Assembly: GCF_021491355.1 (NCBI RefSeq)
Contig: NZ_JAKENF010000003.1
Location: 558,001-622,000, forward strand
Reading direction: 5' to 3'
DNA from: Alitabrizicola rongguiensis
GTDB lineage: Bacteria > Pseudomonadota > Alphaproteobacteria > Rhodobacterales > Rhodobacteraceae
Length of the DNA: 64,000 nt
Shown: piece by piece, positions 26,624 to 34,470 of the stretch
Layout: each line of letters opens with the position of its first letter
Position numbering within the stretch: position 1 is the first letter of the stretch
Notes under the pieces: generated by a model
What the model was told of the DNA's origin: nothing
The model's input: the letters and a program-made list of their open reading frames with translations, nothing else
The model's database searches: none
Program-made: the position numbers and the translations under genes

Positions 26624-28372
26624 CTAGCGCCACAGCAGCGAAGCTTCGTGCCGTTTCAAGGTCTTGCGGGCCGTCACGTAGCGATCCAGCTGCGCCTTTT
26701 CCTTCAGTTCGGGGAAGAGTTCATAAATCTCGTTCCGCTGAGAATTGCCGACACCTTTAAGCGAATAGTCTCCAGGTTGGAAACTCTCCGTCCATGCACC
26801 GTTGGCCAGGACGACCTCGTGGCGGTCGAACATGAAGTGCATGTAGACGACGCCCAGCATCTGGACCGGCTTGACGCTGCGGTGGTTCACAAGGTGCTTG
26901 GCCGAGACCAGCACCTCATGCTCGTCGAAATAGAGCGCGGTGCGCTCGTTCGCGACCAGCATCCGGTGGTTCGGACTGACGAGCATGTCTCGCTCGGGCA
27001 GGCCATTTCCCAGGCTGCCCCGTTCGATCAGGATCGGCCGCAGATGGTGGTTGCGCGTCAGTGTCGCGTAATCCAGCATCCTCCGCCCTGCCCACCGGAC
27101 GGGCTGCAGGCCGTTGTCCCGGGTGATTACCAGATCGCCCTCGGCCAGATCCTCGACCGGGACTTCTCCGCGCGGAGTGGCGATCAGGGTTCCGGGTGTA
27201 AAGCACGGCACACATTCGATATTTTCGAAGGTGTAGGACCCGGTCACATGGCCCTTGTCATCGAGAATCTCGACCTTGCCGTCGAAGCCATTCCCGTCGC
27301 TGTCGACGGTCTTGTCGACGATGCGGAAATAGGGCGTCAGGCTCATGTCGAGGCGGTCGTGGTCGTTGCCCTCCGAGCCGCCATAGATCTTGTCGCCCTT
27401 TTCGCCCAGGAACGTGTCGGCGTCGGCCCCGCCATACATGAGGTCGTTGTTTTCGCCGCCGGTGAGAGTGTCGTCCCCCTCCTGACCATACATCTGGTCG
27501 TTGCCCGACCCACCGTTCAGCTGGTCATTGCCCGACCCGCCCAGCATCGTGTCGTTCTCGCCGCCACCGTCGAGCGTGTCGTCGCCCGAGCCGCCGTCCA
27601 TCAGGTCATTGCCGATGCCGCCGGTCAGAGCGTCCTGCCCTGCCCCGCCTTCGAGGGTGTCGTTGGCGCTGCCGCCGTCGAGGCTGTCATCGCCGTCGCC
27701 GCCATACAGCAGGTCCTTGGCGTTGTCGCCCTTCAGCGTGTCGTCGCCGTCTTGACCGAAGAGCGTGTCTTCGCCCTCGCCGCCTTCGAGCAGGTCCTGG
27801 CCAGTGCCGCCGTCGAGCAGATCCTTGTCATTGCCGCCATAGAGATCGTCGTTGCCGTTGCCGCCGAACAGGCTGTCAGCACCATTGCCGCCGAACAGGC
27901 GGTCGCGGGCATCGCCGCCGTCCAGGAGATCGTCCTGGTTGCCACCGAAGAGCCGGTCCATGTCGGCGCCGCCGAAGAGGGAATCCGAGCCTTCGTCGCC
28001 GACCAGAACATCGGCGCCGGACGCGCCATAGACCTGGTCGTTGCCGCTGCCGCCATAGACGACATCGTCGCCCTCGGCGGCCTTGACGGTGTCGTCGCCG
28101 CCATAGGCCATCACCGCGTCTCGATTGTTGCCGAGAACGGGCTGTCCGGGCAGCGGATAAAAGGTGCTCGGCACGTCCGAGCTGAACGGTGTGTCGTTGA
28201 AGTTTTTGAGGGAGTCGTTGGCGTCGATCCTGTCGCCCTGCGGATCGCCGGTATAGTTCACGTCGATCAGGTCGGCGCTGTTGGTTCCCTCGACGATGCC
28301 GTTCTTGACCGGGGTCGAGCCGCCAGCGCCGCAATCGTCTCCGCCCGATCCATGTCCGTTCTGCACCGTCAT
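26624..28372 (-). CDS. RTX calcium-binding protein with C-terminal Hint domain (small)
   Basis: The 582-residue protein has a unique N-terminus of about 90 residues, an RTX block (about residues 90-340; GGSGNDQVYG and GGNGNDDLYG units) and a Hint_2 domain at residues 390-582. The Hint domain opens CFTPGTLIATPRG and includes SPNHRMLV and MFDRHEVVLANGAWTESFQP. It is a paralogue of the adjacent larger protein over the Hint domain. The ATG at 28372 has TAAGGG about 9 bases upstream and is preferred to a TTG 45 bases earlier. Type I export is likely but the transporter is not here. Confidence 0.85.
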   Translation of the reverse strand: MTVQNGHGSGGDDCGAGGSTPVKNGIVEGTNSADLIDVNYTGDPQGDRIDANDSLKNFNDTPFSSDVPSTFYPLPGQPVLGNNRDAVMAYGGDDTVKAAEGDDVVYGGSGNDQVYGASGADVLVGDEGSDSLFGGADMDRLFGGNQDDLLDGGDARDRLFGGNGADSLFGGNGNDDLYGGNDKDLLDGGTGQDLLEGGEGEDTLFGQDGDDTLKGDNAKDLLYGGDGDDSLDGGSANDTLEGGAGQDALTGGIGNDLMDGGSGDDTLDGGGENDTMLGGSGNDQLNGGSGNDQMYGQEGDDTLTGGENNDLMYGGADADTFLGEKGDKIYGGSEGNDHDRLDMSLTPYFRIVDKTVDSDGNGFDGKVEILDDKGHVTGSYTFENIECVPCFTPGTLIATPRGEVPVEDLAEGDLVITRDNGLQPVRWAGRRMLDYATLTRNHHLRPILIERGSLGNGLPERDMLVSPNHRMLVANERTALYFDEHEVLVSAKHLVNHRSVKPVQMLGVVYMHFMFDRHEVVLANGAWTESFQPGDYSLKGVGNSQRNEIYELFPELKEKAQLDRYVTARKTLKRHEASLLWR

Positions 28373-28592
28373 CCGTCCGACCCTTACCGTGCCGTCCCGA
28401 ATGGGAACCGGCAGCAATCACCTTTCCCGCCGAAGCGGGACAAACCTTCGATCCGACGAATGGCCAGTTGCGGCCGGTCCGATCGGACTGCGATTGGCTC
28501 GTCCTTGCAGGTGAGTGCGATGCCACCGGGAAAATCTAACAGGTCCGGGCGCAAAGAACTGCGCTCGGTGTCGATCTCGGCAGCACGGCTCT

Positions 28593-28607
28593 GGTGGTCA
28601 GACCACC
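28593..28607. promoter_or_regulatory. FadR/GntR-like palindromic operator
   Basis: GGTGGTC-A-GACCACC is a perfect 7-bp palindrome around one base. Its core TGGTCAGACCA (28595-28605) matches the core of the E. coli FadR consensus (TGGTCNGACCA), a GntR-family site. It is 221 bases upstream of the small RTX gene and about 580 bases upstream of the SRAP gene. No GntR gene is nearby. Confidence 0.45.
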
Positions 28608-28809
28608 CCACCGTTACAAGGCCGCCCCCACGGCCAAGTTGCCCCCAGCGGGCCATATCAATTTACCGCCACGCACCCGCGTGCGGAAGCAAATCTCCGA
28701 TCACGGTCTGTTGGGCGCACTACCTATTCGGGCCGCTGAGCAGCATAATGCTCGCTAGGGTGGATATTGATGCGCAGTCCTGAGCGGGGCTGAAAACCCG
28801 ATCTGAGAC

Positions 28810-28835
28810 CAATTGTGGCGGGACGCCACAGAATT
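28810..28835. promoter_or_regulatory. TGTGGCG / CGCCACA inverted repeat
   Basis: TGTGGCG (28814-28820) and CGCCACA (28824-28830) form a perfect 7-bp inverted repeat with a 3-base loop, and CAATT/AATTG extend it imperfectly. The same heptamer recurs at 28845-28851 and 29086-29092, so it may be a regulator site. Confidence 0.35.
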
Positions 28836-28969
28836 GCCTTGTTTCGCCACACTTTGTCGCCTGACCCGCAGGGGATCGCCGTCAACAGGCGCTGCAGGAC
28901 AGTCGGCTTCATTTCCTGGCCGCGAACAGTATGTCTTTTGGAAATTCCTGGCCTGCCCTGCCACTCGCC

Positions 28970-29026
28970 GTTTCCGGATTGCGTCCATCCCGAACGGTTT
29001 GCCCAGATCATCCGCAATCCGGAAAC
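28970..29026. repeat. Perfect 14-bp inverted repeat with 29-base loop
   Basis: GTTTCCGGATTGCG at 28970-28983 is exactly complementary to the arm at 29013-29026. The arms lie in gene-free DNA, 163 bases before the SRAP start. The length and perfection suggest a folded RNA element or a protein-binding site. Confidence 0.55.
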
Positions 29027-29188
29027 ATTTCTTGCGAACCGCGGCGAATCACCTCGTTGCAGTCGGTCGGTCGCGGAGGGGCAAATGTGGCGATCCTGCG
29101 GCGAATTCCGGGATCGGTCCGCAGATGGACAGGCGGGTGACAGCCCGGTCCCGCCTCCCCTAAGCTGGATCCCTATGGAGGGGCTCCA

Positions 29189-29809
29189 ATGTGCAATCTC
29201 TACTCGATGACCCGGGCGCAGGACGCGATGCGTCAGCTTTTCCCCGACGTGCCCGACCGCCTTGGCAACCTTGCGCCCTTGCCCGAGATCTATCCCGACC
29301 AGAAGGCGCCGATCCTGCGCAACGGAACCGACGGGCAAGAGATGGTCATGGCGCGATGGGGCCTGCCAACGCCCCCGCAGTTCCTTGAGGGCAAGAAGAC
29401 CGACCGCGGCGTGACCAACGTGCGCAACACCGCCTCGCCGCATTGGCGACGCTGGCTTGGCGTCGCGCATCGCTGCCTTGTCCCCGTCACCGCCTTTGCC
29501 GAACCCGATCAAGCTCGCGGCGGCAACGCCTGGTTCACCATGCGCGACAATCGCCCCGCTTTCTTCGCCGGTTTGCACGTTCCCGGATGGACCTCTGTGC
29601 GCAAGCTCAAGGATGGCGAGACGACCGACGACCTCTATGCCTTCCTGACCTGCCCCCCGAACCTCACGGTCGGCGCCATTCACCCCAAGGCGATGCCGGT
29701 GATCCTTGTCGATCCGCCGGACTGGACCCTGTGGATGACCACAGCATGGCCCGAGGCCCAACGCCTCCAGCGCCCGCTGCCGGACGACGACATCGTGCTG
29801 ATCGAGTGA
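29189..29809 (+). CDS. SRAP (SOS response-associated peptidase, YedK/HMCES) protein
   Basis: The 206-residue protein starts MCNLYSM, placing the invariant catalytic cysteine at position 2, which forms a thiazolidine crosslink with abasic sites in single-stranded DNA. Further family marks are MARWGLP, TNVRNTASPHW, RCLVPVTAFAE and the histidine in IHPKAMPVIL. GGAGGGG precedes the ATG. Despite the family name, I found no GTTC-N7-GTTC box upstream. Confidence 0.92.
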   Translation: MCNLYSMTRAQDAMRQLFPDVPDRLGNLAPLPEIYPDQKAPILRNGTDGQEMVMARWGLPTPPQFLEGKKTDRGVTNVRNTASPHWRRWLGVAHRCLVPVTAFAEPDQARGGNAWFTMRDNRPAFFAGLHVPGWTSVRKLKDGETTDDLYAFLTCPPNLTVGAIHPKAMPVILVDPPDWTLWMTTAWPEAQRLQRPLPDDDIVLIE

Positions 29810-29827
29810 CCACTGATCCGTGGATTG

Positions 29828-29911
29828 TGGTGCCCGAGGCGAGACTCGAACTCGCATACCTTGCGGCGGAGGATTTTGAATCCCCTGCGTCTACCATTCC
29901 GCCACTCGGGC
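29828..29911 (-). tRNA. tRNA-Leu (anticodon CAA)
   Basis: The minus strand reads GCCCGAG at the 5' arm, pairing with CTCGGGC before A-CCA. The D-arm is GCGGAATGGTAGACGC, the anticodon loop is TTCAAAA (CAA, reading UUG), a long variable arm follows, and the T-arm is GCGAGTTCGAGTCTCGC. The long variable arm and anticodon identify leucine. The 3' CCA (29828-29830) is encoded. Confidence 0.95.
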
Positions 29912-29962
29912 AACGCCGCTTGCGTTTACCGGCGGCGTCCGCGCTCGTCAATGCACCCCACC

Positions 29963-30820
29963 TTACGGGTTGCTCACCGAGAACGTATCGCAATCGGCGA
30001 TGTTGCCGCTTTGCAGGCCGGTCGCGAACCAGCGCATCCGCTGCTCCGATGTTCCATGGGTAAAGGATTCCGGCATCGGATAGCGCCCGGCATTGCGTTG
30101 CAGGGTGTCATCGCCGATCTGCTTCGCCGCGTTGATCGCCTCTTCATAGTCGCCCCGCTCGATCGTGCCGAACTGCTCCTGCACCTGCCGTGCCCAGATC
30201 CCGGCAAAGCAATCGGCCTGAAGCTCGACCCTGACCGAGATGGCATTGGCCTGCTCGCCCCCGACCTGTTGGCGGACGGCCGTGGTCTGGTCGAGGATGC
30301 CAAGCTCGTCCTGAACATGGTGACCGACCTCATGCGCCACCACATAGGCCGAGGCGAAATCGCCGCCCGCGCCAAGTTCGCGGTCAAGCGTGGTGAAGAA
30401 GGCCGTGTCGAGATAGACCTTCTTGTCGATCGGGCAGTAGAACGGACCGGTCGCGCCATTGGCCCCGCCGCAGGGAGACGAGGTCGAGCCCTTGAACAGC
30501 ACCAACGTCGGCGCGTGATACTGCATGTTCAGCTGCTCGCGGAAGACCTTGTTCCAGATGTCCTCGGTATCGGCGAGCGTGACCGAAACGAACTCGCCCG
30601 CCGCCTTGTCCTGTGCCGACAGCTCGCCGCCCGGAGCATTGTCGGCCAGCATGCCGCCGCCCCCATCCTGCAGGAAGGGGGAGACATCGAAACCGAAGAA
30701 AAGACCGATCAGCAACAGCGCGACCGCGCCGATTCCGCCAACACCCGCCGTGCGGCCCATGCCGCCCATGCGCCGCCGATCCTCGATATTGCCGCTGCCG
30801 CGCCGCCCCCGCCACTCCAT
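29963..30820 (-). CDS. Neutral zinc metallopeptidase, YpfJ family
   Basis: The 285-residue protein has a basic glycine/arginine-rich N-terminus (MEWRGRRGSGNIEDRRRMGG), one membrane helix at about residues 29-47, and a zinc peptidase domain with HEVGHH at 163-168. It is probably membrane-anchored with the catalytic domain outside. The ATG at 30820 is the usual family start (MxWRGRR). Substrates are unknown. It is divergent from dsbB. Confidence 0.88.
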   Translation of the reverse strand: MEWRGRRGSGNIEDRRRMGGMGRTAGVGGIGAVALLLIGLFFGFDVSPFLQDGGGGMLADNAPGGELSAQDKAAGEFVSVTLADTEDIWNKVFREQLNMQYHAPTLVLFKGSTSSPCGGANGATGPFYCPIDKKVYLDTAFFTTLDRELGAGGDFASAYVVAHEVGHHVQDELGILDQTTAVRQQVGGEQANAISVRVELQADCFAGIWARQVQEQFGTIERGDYEEAINAAKQIGDDTLQRNAGRYPMPESFTHGTSEQRMRWFATGLQSGNIADCDTFSVSNP

Positions 30821-30978
30821 TGCGCCCTCCGCCACCACTGCACTGGTTGACGGATGCTAGCGCGCCTTGGCCGCGCGAACGACCCTCTTTTTCACGGCGG
30901 CGTGACAGAATGTTGCCCGGGCTTCCGCCCGGCAGCGCGACGCCCTATGGTCAGGCCGGATTGCAATCAGGGACGCCG

Positions 30979-31446
30979 ATGACCGAACGCAGCCTGCTGA
31001 TCCTTCTTGCCGCTGGCGGTTCGCTGGCCCTGCTCCTTGGTGCCTTCGCCTTTCAGTATCTGGGTGGCCTCGCCCCCTGTCATCTTTGCCTGCTGCAACG
31101 TTGGCCGCACGCGGCCGCCGTGCTGATCGGCATTCTCGCGCTGACCTTTCGTTGGCGCCTGCTGTGCTGGCTCGGGGCACTGGCGGCGCTGACCACCGCG
31201 GGTCTCGGCGCCTATCATACGGGCGTCGAGCGTGGTTGGTGGCCCGGGCCCGAGACCTGCTCGGGCAATTCCCTGGCCGGGATCAGCGCGCAGGACCTGC
31301 TCGACCCGACCAAGAACATCGCTCCCGTCGTCCGCTGCGACCAGATCGCGTGGGAGATGTTCGGCCTGTCGATGGCGTCGTGGAACGTCATTGCCTCGCT
31401 CGTCCTGATGCTGCTCTGGATCGCGGCCGCCCGCCGTCAGCCCTGA
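30979..31446 (+). CDS. dsbB: Disulfide bond formation protein B
   Basis: The 155-residue quinone-linked oxidase reoxidises DsbA. It has four helices, the first redox pair PCHLC (Cys34, Cys37) and the second pair Cys94 and Cys120 (ETCSG and VVRC), which is the full DsbB set. The stop overlaps the 3' end of the convergent AsnC gene by 10 bases. DsbA is not in the window; LptD, with its cysteines, would be a client of this pathway. Confidence 0.9.
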   Translation: MTERSLLILLAAGGSLALLLGAFAFQYLGGLAPCHLCLLQRWPHAAAVLIGILALTFRWRLLCWLGALAALTTAGLGAYHTGVERGWWPGPETCSGNSLAGISAQDLLDPTKNIAPVVRCDQIAWEMFGLSMASWNVIASLVLMLLWIAAARRQP

Positions 31447-31874
31447 CGTCGCCCCGCCTTGCGCGTGGTCAGAAGCAGGTTCGTCTCGCTCGTCGTCACG
31501 CCTTCGAAGCGGCGGATCTGGCCGATCACCTCGTCAAGCTGCACCAGAGTCTCGGTCCCGATCTCGGCGATCAGGTCCCATTTGCCGTTGGTGCTGTGCA
31601 CCGCCTGAACGGCCGGCAATCCCGCAAGGCGCGCAAGGATGCGTTCGGTCCCGCGTCCCTCGATCCCGATCATCATCAGCCCGCGCACCGGCGTCGCCGT
31701 TACGTCGCCGCGCGTGACGACGGTGAAGCCCGCAATCTCGCCCCGCGCCACGAGCCGTTCCATCCTCGCCCGCACGGTCGCCCGCGACAGACCCAGCCGC
31801 TCGGCCAGTTCCGAGAGCGAAGCGCGTCCGTCGCGCCGCAGTTCCGCGATCAATCGTTGATCGGCATCGTCCAT
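31437..31874 (-). CDS. Lrp/AsnC family transcriptional regulator
   Basis: The 145-residue protein has an N-terminal helix-turn-helix (MDDADQRLIAELRRDGRASL, then LAERLGLSRATVRARMERL) and a C-terminal RAM ligand-binding domain. The ATG at 31874 is the typical start; an upstream extension lacks support. It is divergent from arginase and ornithine cyclodeaminase over 110 bases, so it probably senses arginine or ornithine and controls their use. Confidence 0.9.
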   Translation of the reverse strand: MDDADQRLIAELRRDGRASLSELAERLGLSRATVRARMERLVARGEIAGFTVVTRGDVTATPVRGLMMIGIEGRGTERILARLAGLPAVQAVHSTNGKWDLIAEIGTETLVQLDEVIGQIRRFEGVTTSETNLLLTTRKAGRRQG

Positions 31875-31984
31875 TCCGGTCAAATCCTCTGCCGTATTGG
31901 CAAGGTTGCAATCCAAAACGACAATACTGCTGCTGGAAACTGCCGCAAGATGAATGAAAATCCGCAAACCTTCGGAGATTTGAC

Positions 31985-32908
31985 ATGACCCATTGCATCC
32001 TGATCGGTGCGCCGATCGACAGCGGACAACGTCGCCCCGGTTGCCTGATGGGCCCGGCCGCCTATCGCGTCGCTGGATTGGTCCAGGCGATCCGCGATCT
32101 GGGCCACACGGTCGAGGATCGAGGCGATGTCTCCTTGCCCCGGTTGAAAGAGGCGCATTGCCCTAACCCGGTCGTCCATTCGCTGGACGAAACCATCGGC
32201 TGGACCGATGCCCTGTCGGACGCAACCTTTGCCGCCTCGGGCGAAGGCTTCCCGGTGATCCTTGGCGGCGATCACTCGCTGGCGCTTGGTACCGTCGCGG
32301 GCGTCGCCCGCCGCGCCCATGCCGAAGGCCGGCCGCTGTTCCTGCTCTGGCTCGACGCCCATTCGGATTTCCATACGCCGTTGACCACCACCAGCGGCAA
32401 CCTGCATGGCACGCCGGTTGCCTATATCGCCGGCCGAGCCGGCTTCGATGCCTTCCCGCCCTTCCCCGAGCCGCTGCCGCCCGAGAACATCTGCCTGTAC
32501 GGCATCCGCTCGGTCGATCCGGCGGAACATGCGGCGCTCCTCCAGCACGACATCGCCATCAATGACATGCGGGTGCTGGACGAGTTCGGTATCGTCGCCC
32601 CGCTCCGCGCCTTCCTGAACCGGGTGCGCGAGGCGAACGGCCTTCTCCACGTGTCGCTCGATGTCGACTTCCTCGACCCCTCCATCGCCCCGGCGGTTGG
32701 CACGACTGTGCCCGGCGGTACGACCTTCCGCGAGGCGCATCTGGTGATGGAACTTCTTCACGAAAGCAAGCTCGTGACCTCGCTTGACCTCGTGGAACTC
32801 AACCCCTTCCTTGACGAGCGCGGCCGCACGGCCCGCCTGATGGTCGAACTGGTGGCGAGCCTGATGGGCCGCAAGGTGTTCGACCGTCCCACCCGGAGCT
32901 ACGCATGA
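31985..32908 (+). CDS. rocF: Arginase
   Basis: The enzyme hydrolyses arginine to ornithine and urea with a di-manganese centre. The 307-residue product has metal motifs GGDHSLALG, LDAHSDFHT and SLDVDFLDPS, and the arginase-type start IGAPIDSGQRRPGCLMGP. Its stop overlaps the ornithine cyclodeaminase start by 4 bases (ATGA), which fits arginine-to-proline conversion. The divergent AsnC-type gene is the likely regulator. Confidence 0.92.
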   Translation: MTHCILIGAPIDSGQRRPGCLMGPAAYRVAGLVQAIRDLGHTVEDRGDVSLPRLKEAHCPNPVVHSLDETIGWTDALSDATFAASGEGFPVILGGDHSLALGTVAGVARRAHAEGRPLFLLWLDAHSDFHTPLTTTSGNLHGTPVAYIAGRAGFDAFPPFPEPLPPENICLYGIRSVDPAEHAALLQHDIAINDMRVLDEFGIVAPLRAFLNRVREANGLLHVSLDVDFLDPSIAPAVGTTVPGGTTFREAHLVMELLHESKLVTSLDLVELNPFLDERGRTARLMVELVASLMGRKVFDRPTRSYA

Positions 32909-33939
32909 GCCTGAACCTTGTTCCTTTTGTCAGCGTCGACAAGATGATGAAGCTTGTTCTTCACATCGGGATCGAACGCGTTCTCATGGATCTCGCCGCC
33001 GAGATCGAGGCCGATTTCCGCCGCTGGCCCCAATTCGACAAGACCCCGCGCGTGGCGAGCCATTCCGATGTCGGCGTGATTGAACTTATGCCGACCTCGG
33101 ACGGCACCACCTATGGCTTCAAATATGTAAACGGCCACCCGAGCAACCTGCGCCGCGGGTTGCAGACCGTCACCGCCTTCGGCCTCCTCGCCGACGTGGC
33201 AACCGGCTATCCGCTCCTTCTGTCCGAGATGACGATCCTCACTGCGCTGCGCACCGCCGCGACATCGGCGATGGCGGCCAGGCACCTCGCGCCCAAGGAT
33301 GCCCGCGTCATGGCGATGATCGGCAATGGGGCGCAGGCCGAATTCCAGGCCCTGGCCTTCAAGGCGATCTGCGGGATCGAGGAAGTGCGCCTTTACGACA
33401 TCGACCCGGACGCCACGGACAAATGTGCAAGGAATCTCGCGGGTTCCGGCCTGAAGATCACGCGCTGCAAGAGCCGCGAGGATGCCATCCTCGGCGCGCA
33501 GATCCTGACCACCTGCACCGCCGACAAGAACTACGCGACGATCCTGAATGACAACATGGTTGGTGCCGGGGTCCATATCAACGCGATCGGCGGCGACTGC
33601 CCCGGCAAGACCGAGCTTGCGCCGGCGATCCTGCACCGCTCGTCGATCTTCGTCGAGTATCCGCCCCAGACCCGCATCGAGGGCGAGATCCAGCAACTCG
33701 CCGCCGACCACCCGGTCACGGAACTGTGGCAGGTCATCACCGGCGAAACCGCCGGTCGCACCTCCGCGTCGCAGATCACCCTTTTCGATTCCGTGGGCTT
33801 TGCGATCGAGGATTTCTCGGCGCTGCGCTATGTCCATGGCAAGCTGGCCGCGACCGGGCTCTACGACAATCTCGATATGATCGCCGACCCAGACGACCCG
33901 CGCGACCTGTTCGGAATGATCCTGAGGGCCGCCGCCTAA
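32905..33939 (+). CDS. Ornithine cyclodeaminase
   Basis: The enzyme converts ornithine to proline and ammonia with bound NAD. The 344-residue product belongs to the OCD/mu-crystallin family, with the Rossmann motif MIGNGAQAEFQALAF, HSDVGVIELMPTS and NAIGGDCPGKTEL. The coupled position behind arginase gives a two-step route from arginine to proline. A strong hairpin follows 27 bases after the stop. Confidence 0.92.
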   Translation: MSLNLVPFVSVDKMMKLVLHIGIERVLMDLAAEIEADFRRWPQFDKTPRVASHSDVGVIELMPTSDGTTYGFKYVNGHPSNLRRGLQTVTAFGLLADVATGYPLLLSEMTILTALRTAATSAMAARHLAPKDARVMAMIGNGAQAEFQALAFKAICGIEEVRLYDIDPDATDKCARNLAGSGLKITRCKSREDAILGAQILTTCTADKNYATILNDNMVGAGVHINAIGGDCPGKTELAPAILHRSSIFVEYPPQTRIEGEIQQLAADHPVTELWQVITGETAGRTSASQITLFDSVGFAIEDFSALRYVHGKLAATGLYDNLDMIADPDDPRDLFGMILRAAA

Positions 33940-33966
33940 ACTATTGGCAGACCTGTATCATCCAGA

Positions 33967-33989
33967 GGGGGCGCAAGATCGGCGCCCCC
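33967..33989. terminator. Hairpin between convergent ornithine cyclodeaminase and usg
   Basis: GGGGGCGC (33967-33974) pairs exactly with GCGCCCCC (33982-33989) across a 7-base loop, between two convergent stop codons. It is probably a bidirectional terminator; there is no T-run. Confidence 0.65.
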
Positions 33990-33996
33990 GTCGCCT

Positions 33997-34266
33997 TCAG
34001 TGCAGCCGGAACTCGCCGACCACATTGCGCCACTCACCTGGCTTGATGAGCTTGCGATGGGTGAAGCGCACCGAATGCAGCGGGCCTTCGATCTTTTCCT
34101 GCCAGAACTCGATGAACTTGAAGAGCTGCGGATAGTCCGGGGCAAGATCGTATTCCTGCCAGACGAAGGTATTCAGCACATTGCGGTAGTCGGGCATCCG
34201 GTAGAACAGCTCGGCCGTGGTCAGGCCGTAGCCCTTGAGCATCAGTTCCGTCTCTGAAGTCACCAT
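33997..34266 (-). CDS. usg: Usg family protein
   Basis: The 89-residue product matches the Usg family (MVTSETELMLKGYGLTTAEL, then YRMPDYRNVLNTFVWQEYDL, then EWQ-like FIEFWQEKIEGPLHSVRF). The family is found in alphaproteobacteria; an old annotation links it to phosphoribosylanthranilate isomerase without firm proof. The ATG at 34266 starts the conserved part; an upstream in-frame extension is not conserved in style. It is divergent from gyrA. Confidence 0.8.
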   Translation of the reverse strand: MVTSETELMLKGYGLTTAELFYRMPDYRNVLNTFVWQEYDLAPDYPQLFKFIEFWQEKIEGPLHSVRFTHRKLIKPGEWRNVVGEFRLH

Positions 34267-34384
34267 TATCTGCCTCCATGGTTTCCTCAATGAAGGAATC
34301 ATGACACGGAACGTTTTCTTTTCAATGAAAACAGTATGTTGGCAATGTGTTGCCGCGGCTGCCAAATGTGGCGGCCCCGTGCCA

Positions 34385-34414
34385 TTGCACCCCATATCCG
34401 CGATGGTCTATAGT
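34385..34414 (+). promoter_or_regulatory. Putative gyrA promoter
   Basis: A -35-like TTGCAC at 34385-34390 and a -10-like TATAGT at 34409-34414 are separated by 18 bases and lie 56 bases before the gyrA start. This is the best sigma70-type match in the usg-gyrA gap. Confidence 0.45.
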
Positions 34415-34470
34415 GCCGCCAACAAGATGTAGAGCGGCATCAGCTGCCCCGGCGGGAAAGAGCCTCCGAC

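Larger units (their letters stand above)
28373..29188. other. 816-bp stretch with no recognisable gene
   Basis: No frame on either strand here gives a protein I recognise. The open frames that cross it lack plausible starts or look like chance frames of GC-rich DNA. It holds the promoter of the small RTX gene and the leader of the SRAP gene, a FadR-like 15-bp palindrome, a TGTGGCG inverted pair and a perfect 14-bp inverted repeat. It could contain a small RNA or the remains of a lost gene. Confidence 0.6.

Noticed and set aside
23377-28372. Dense short direct repeats that could suggest a CRISPR array or satellite DNA
   Set aside because: The repeats are in frame and encode RTX nonapeptides (GGxGxDxLx) in two intact genes; there are no unique spacers of constant size.
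29037-29051. Possible LexA box before the SRAP gene (GAAC-N7-AATC)
   Set aside because: Only one half-site is intact; it does not meet the GAAC-N7-GAAC rule, so I do not claim SOS control of SRAP from sequence.
28724-29857. Minus-strand open frame of about 377 codons through the gene-free stretch and the SRAP gene
   Set aside because: More than half is antisense to SRAP and it runs into the tRNA; the translation is low in hydrophobic order and resembles no family.
29828-29911. tRNA-Leu as an integration site for a mobile element
   Set aside because: I saw no integrase, direct-repeat copy of the tRNA 3' end or foreign-looking block beside it.
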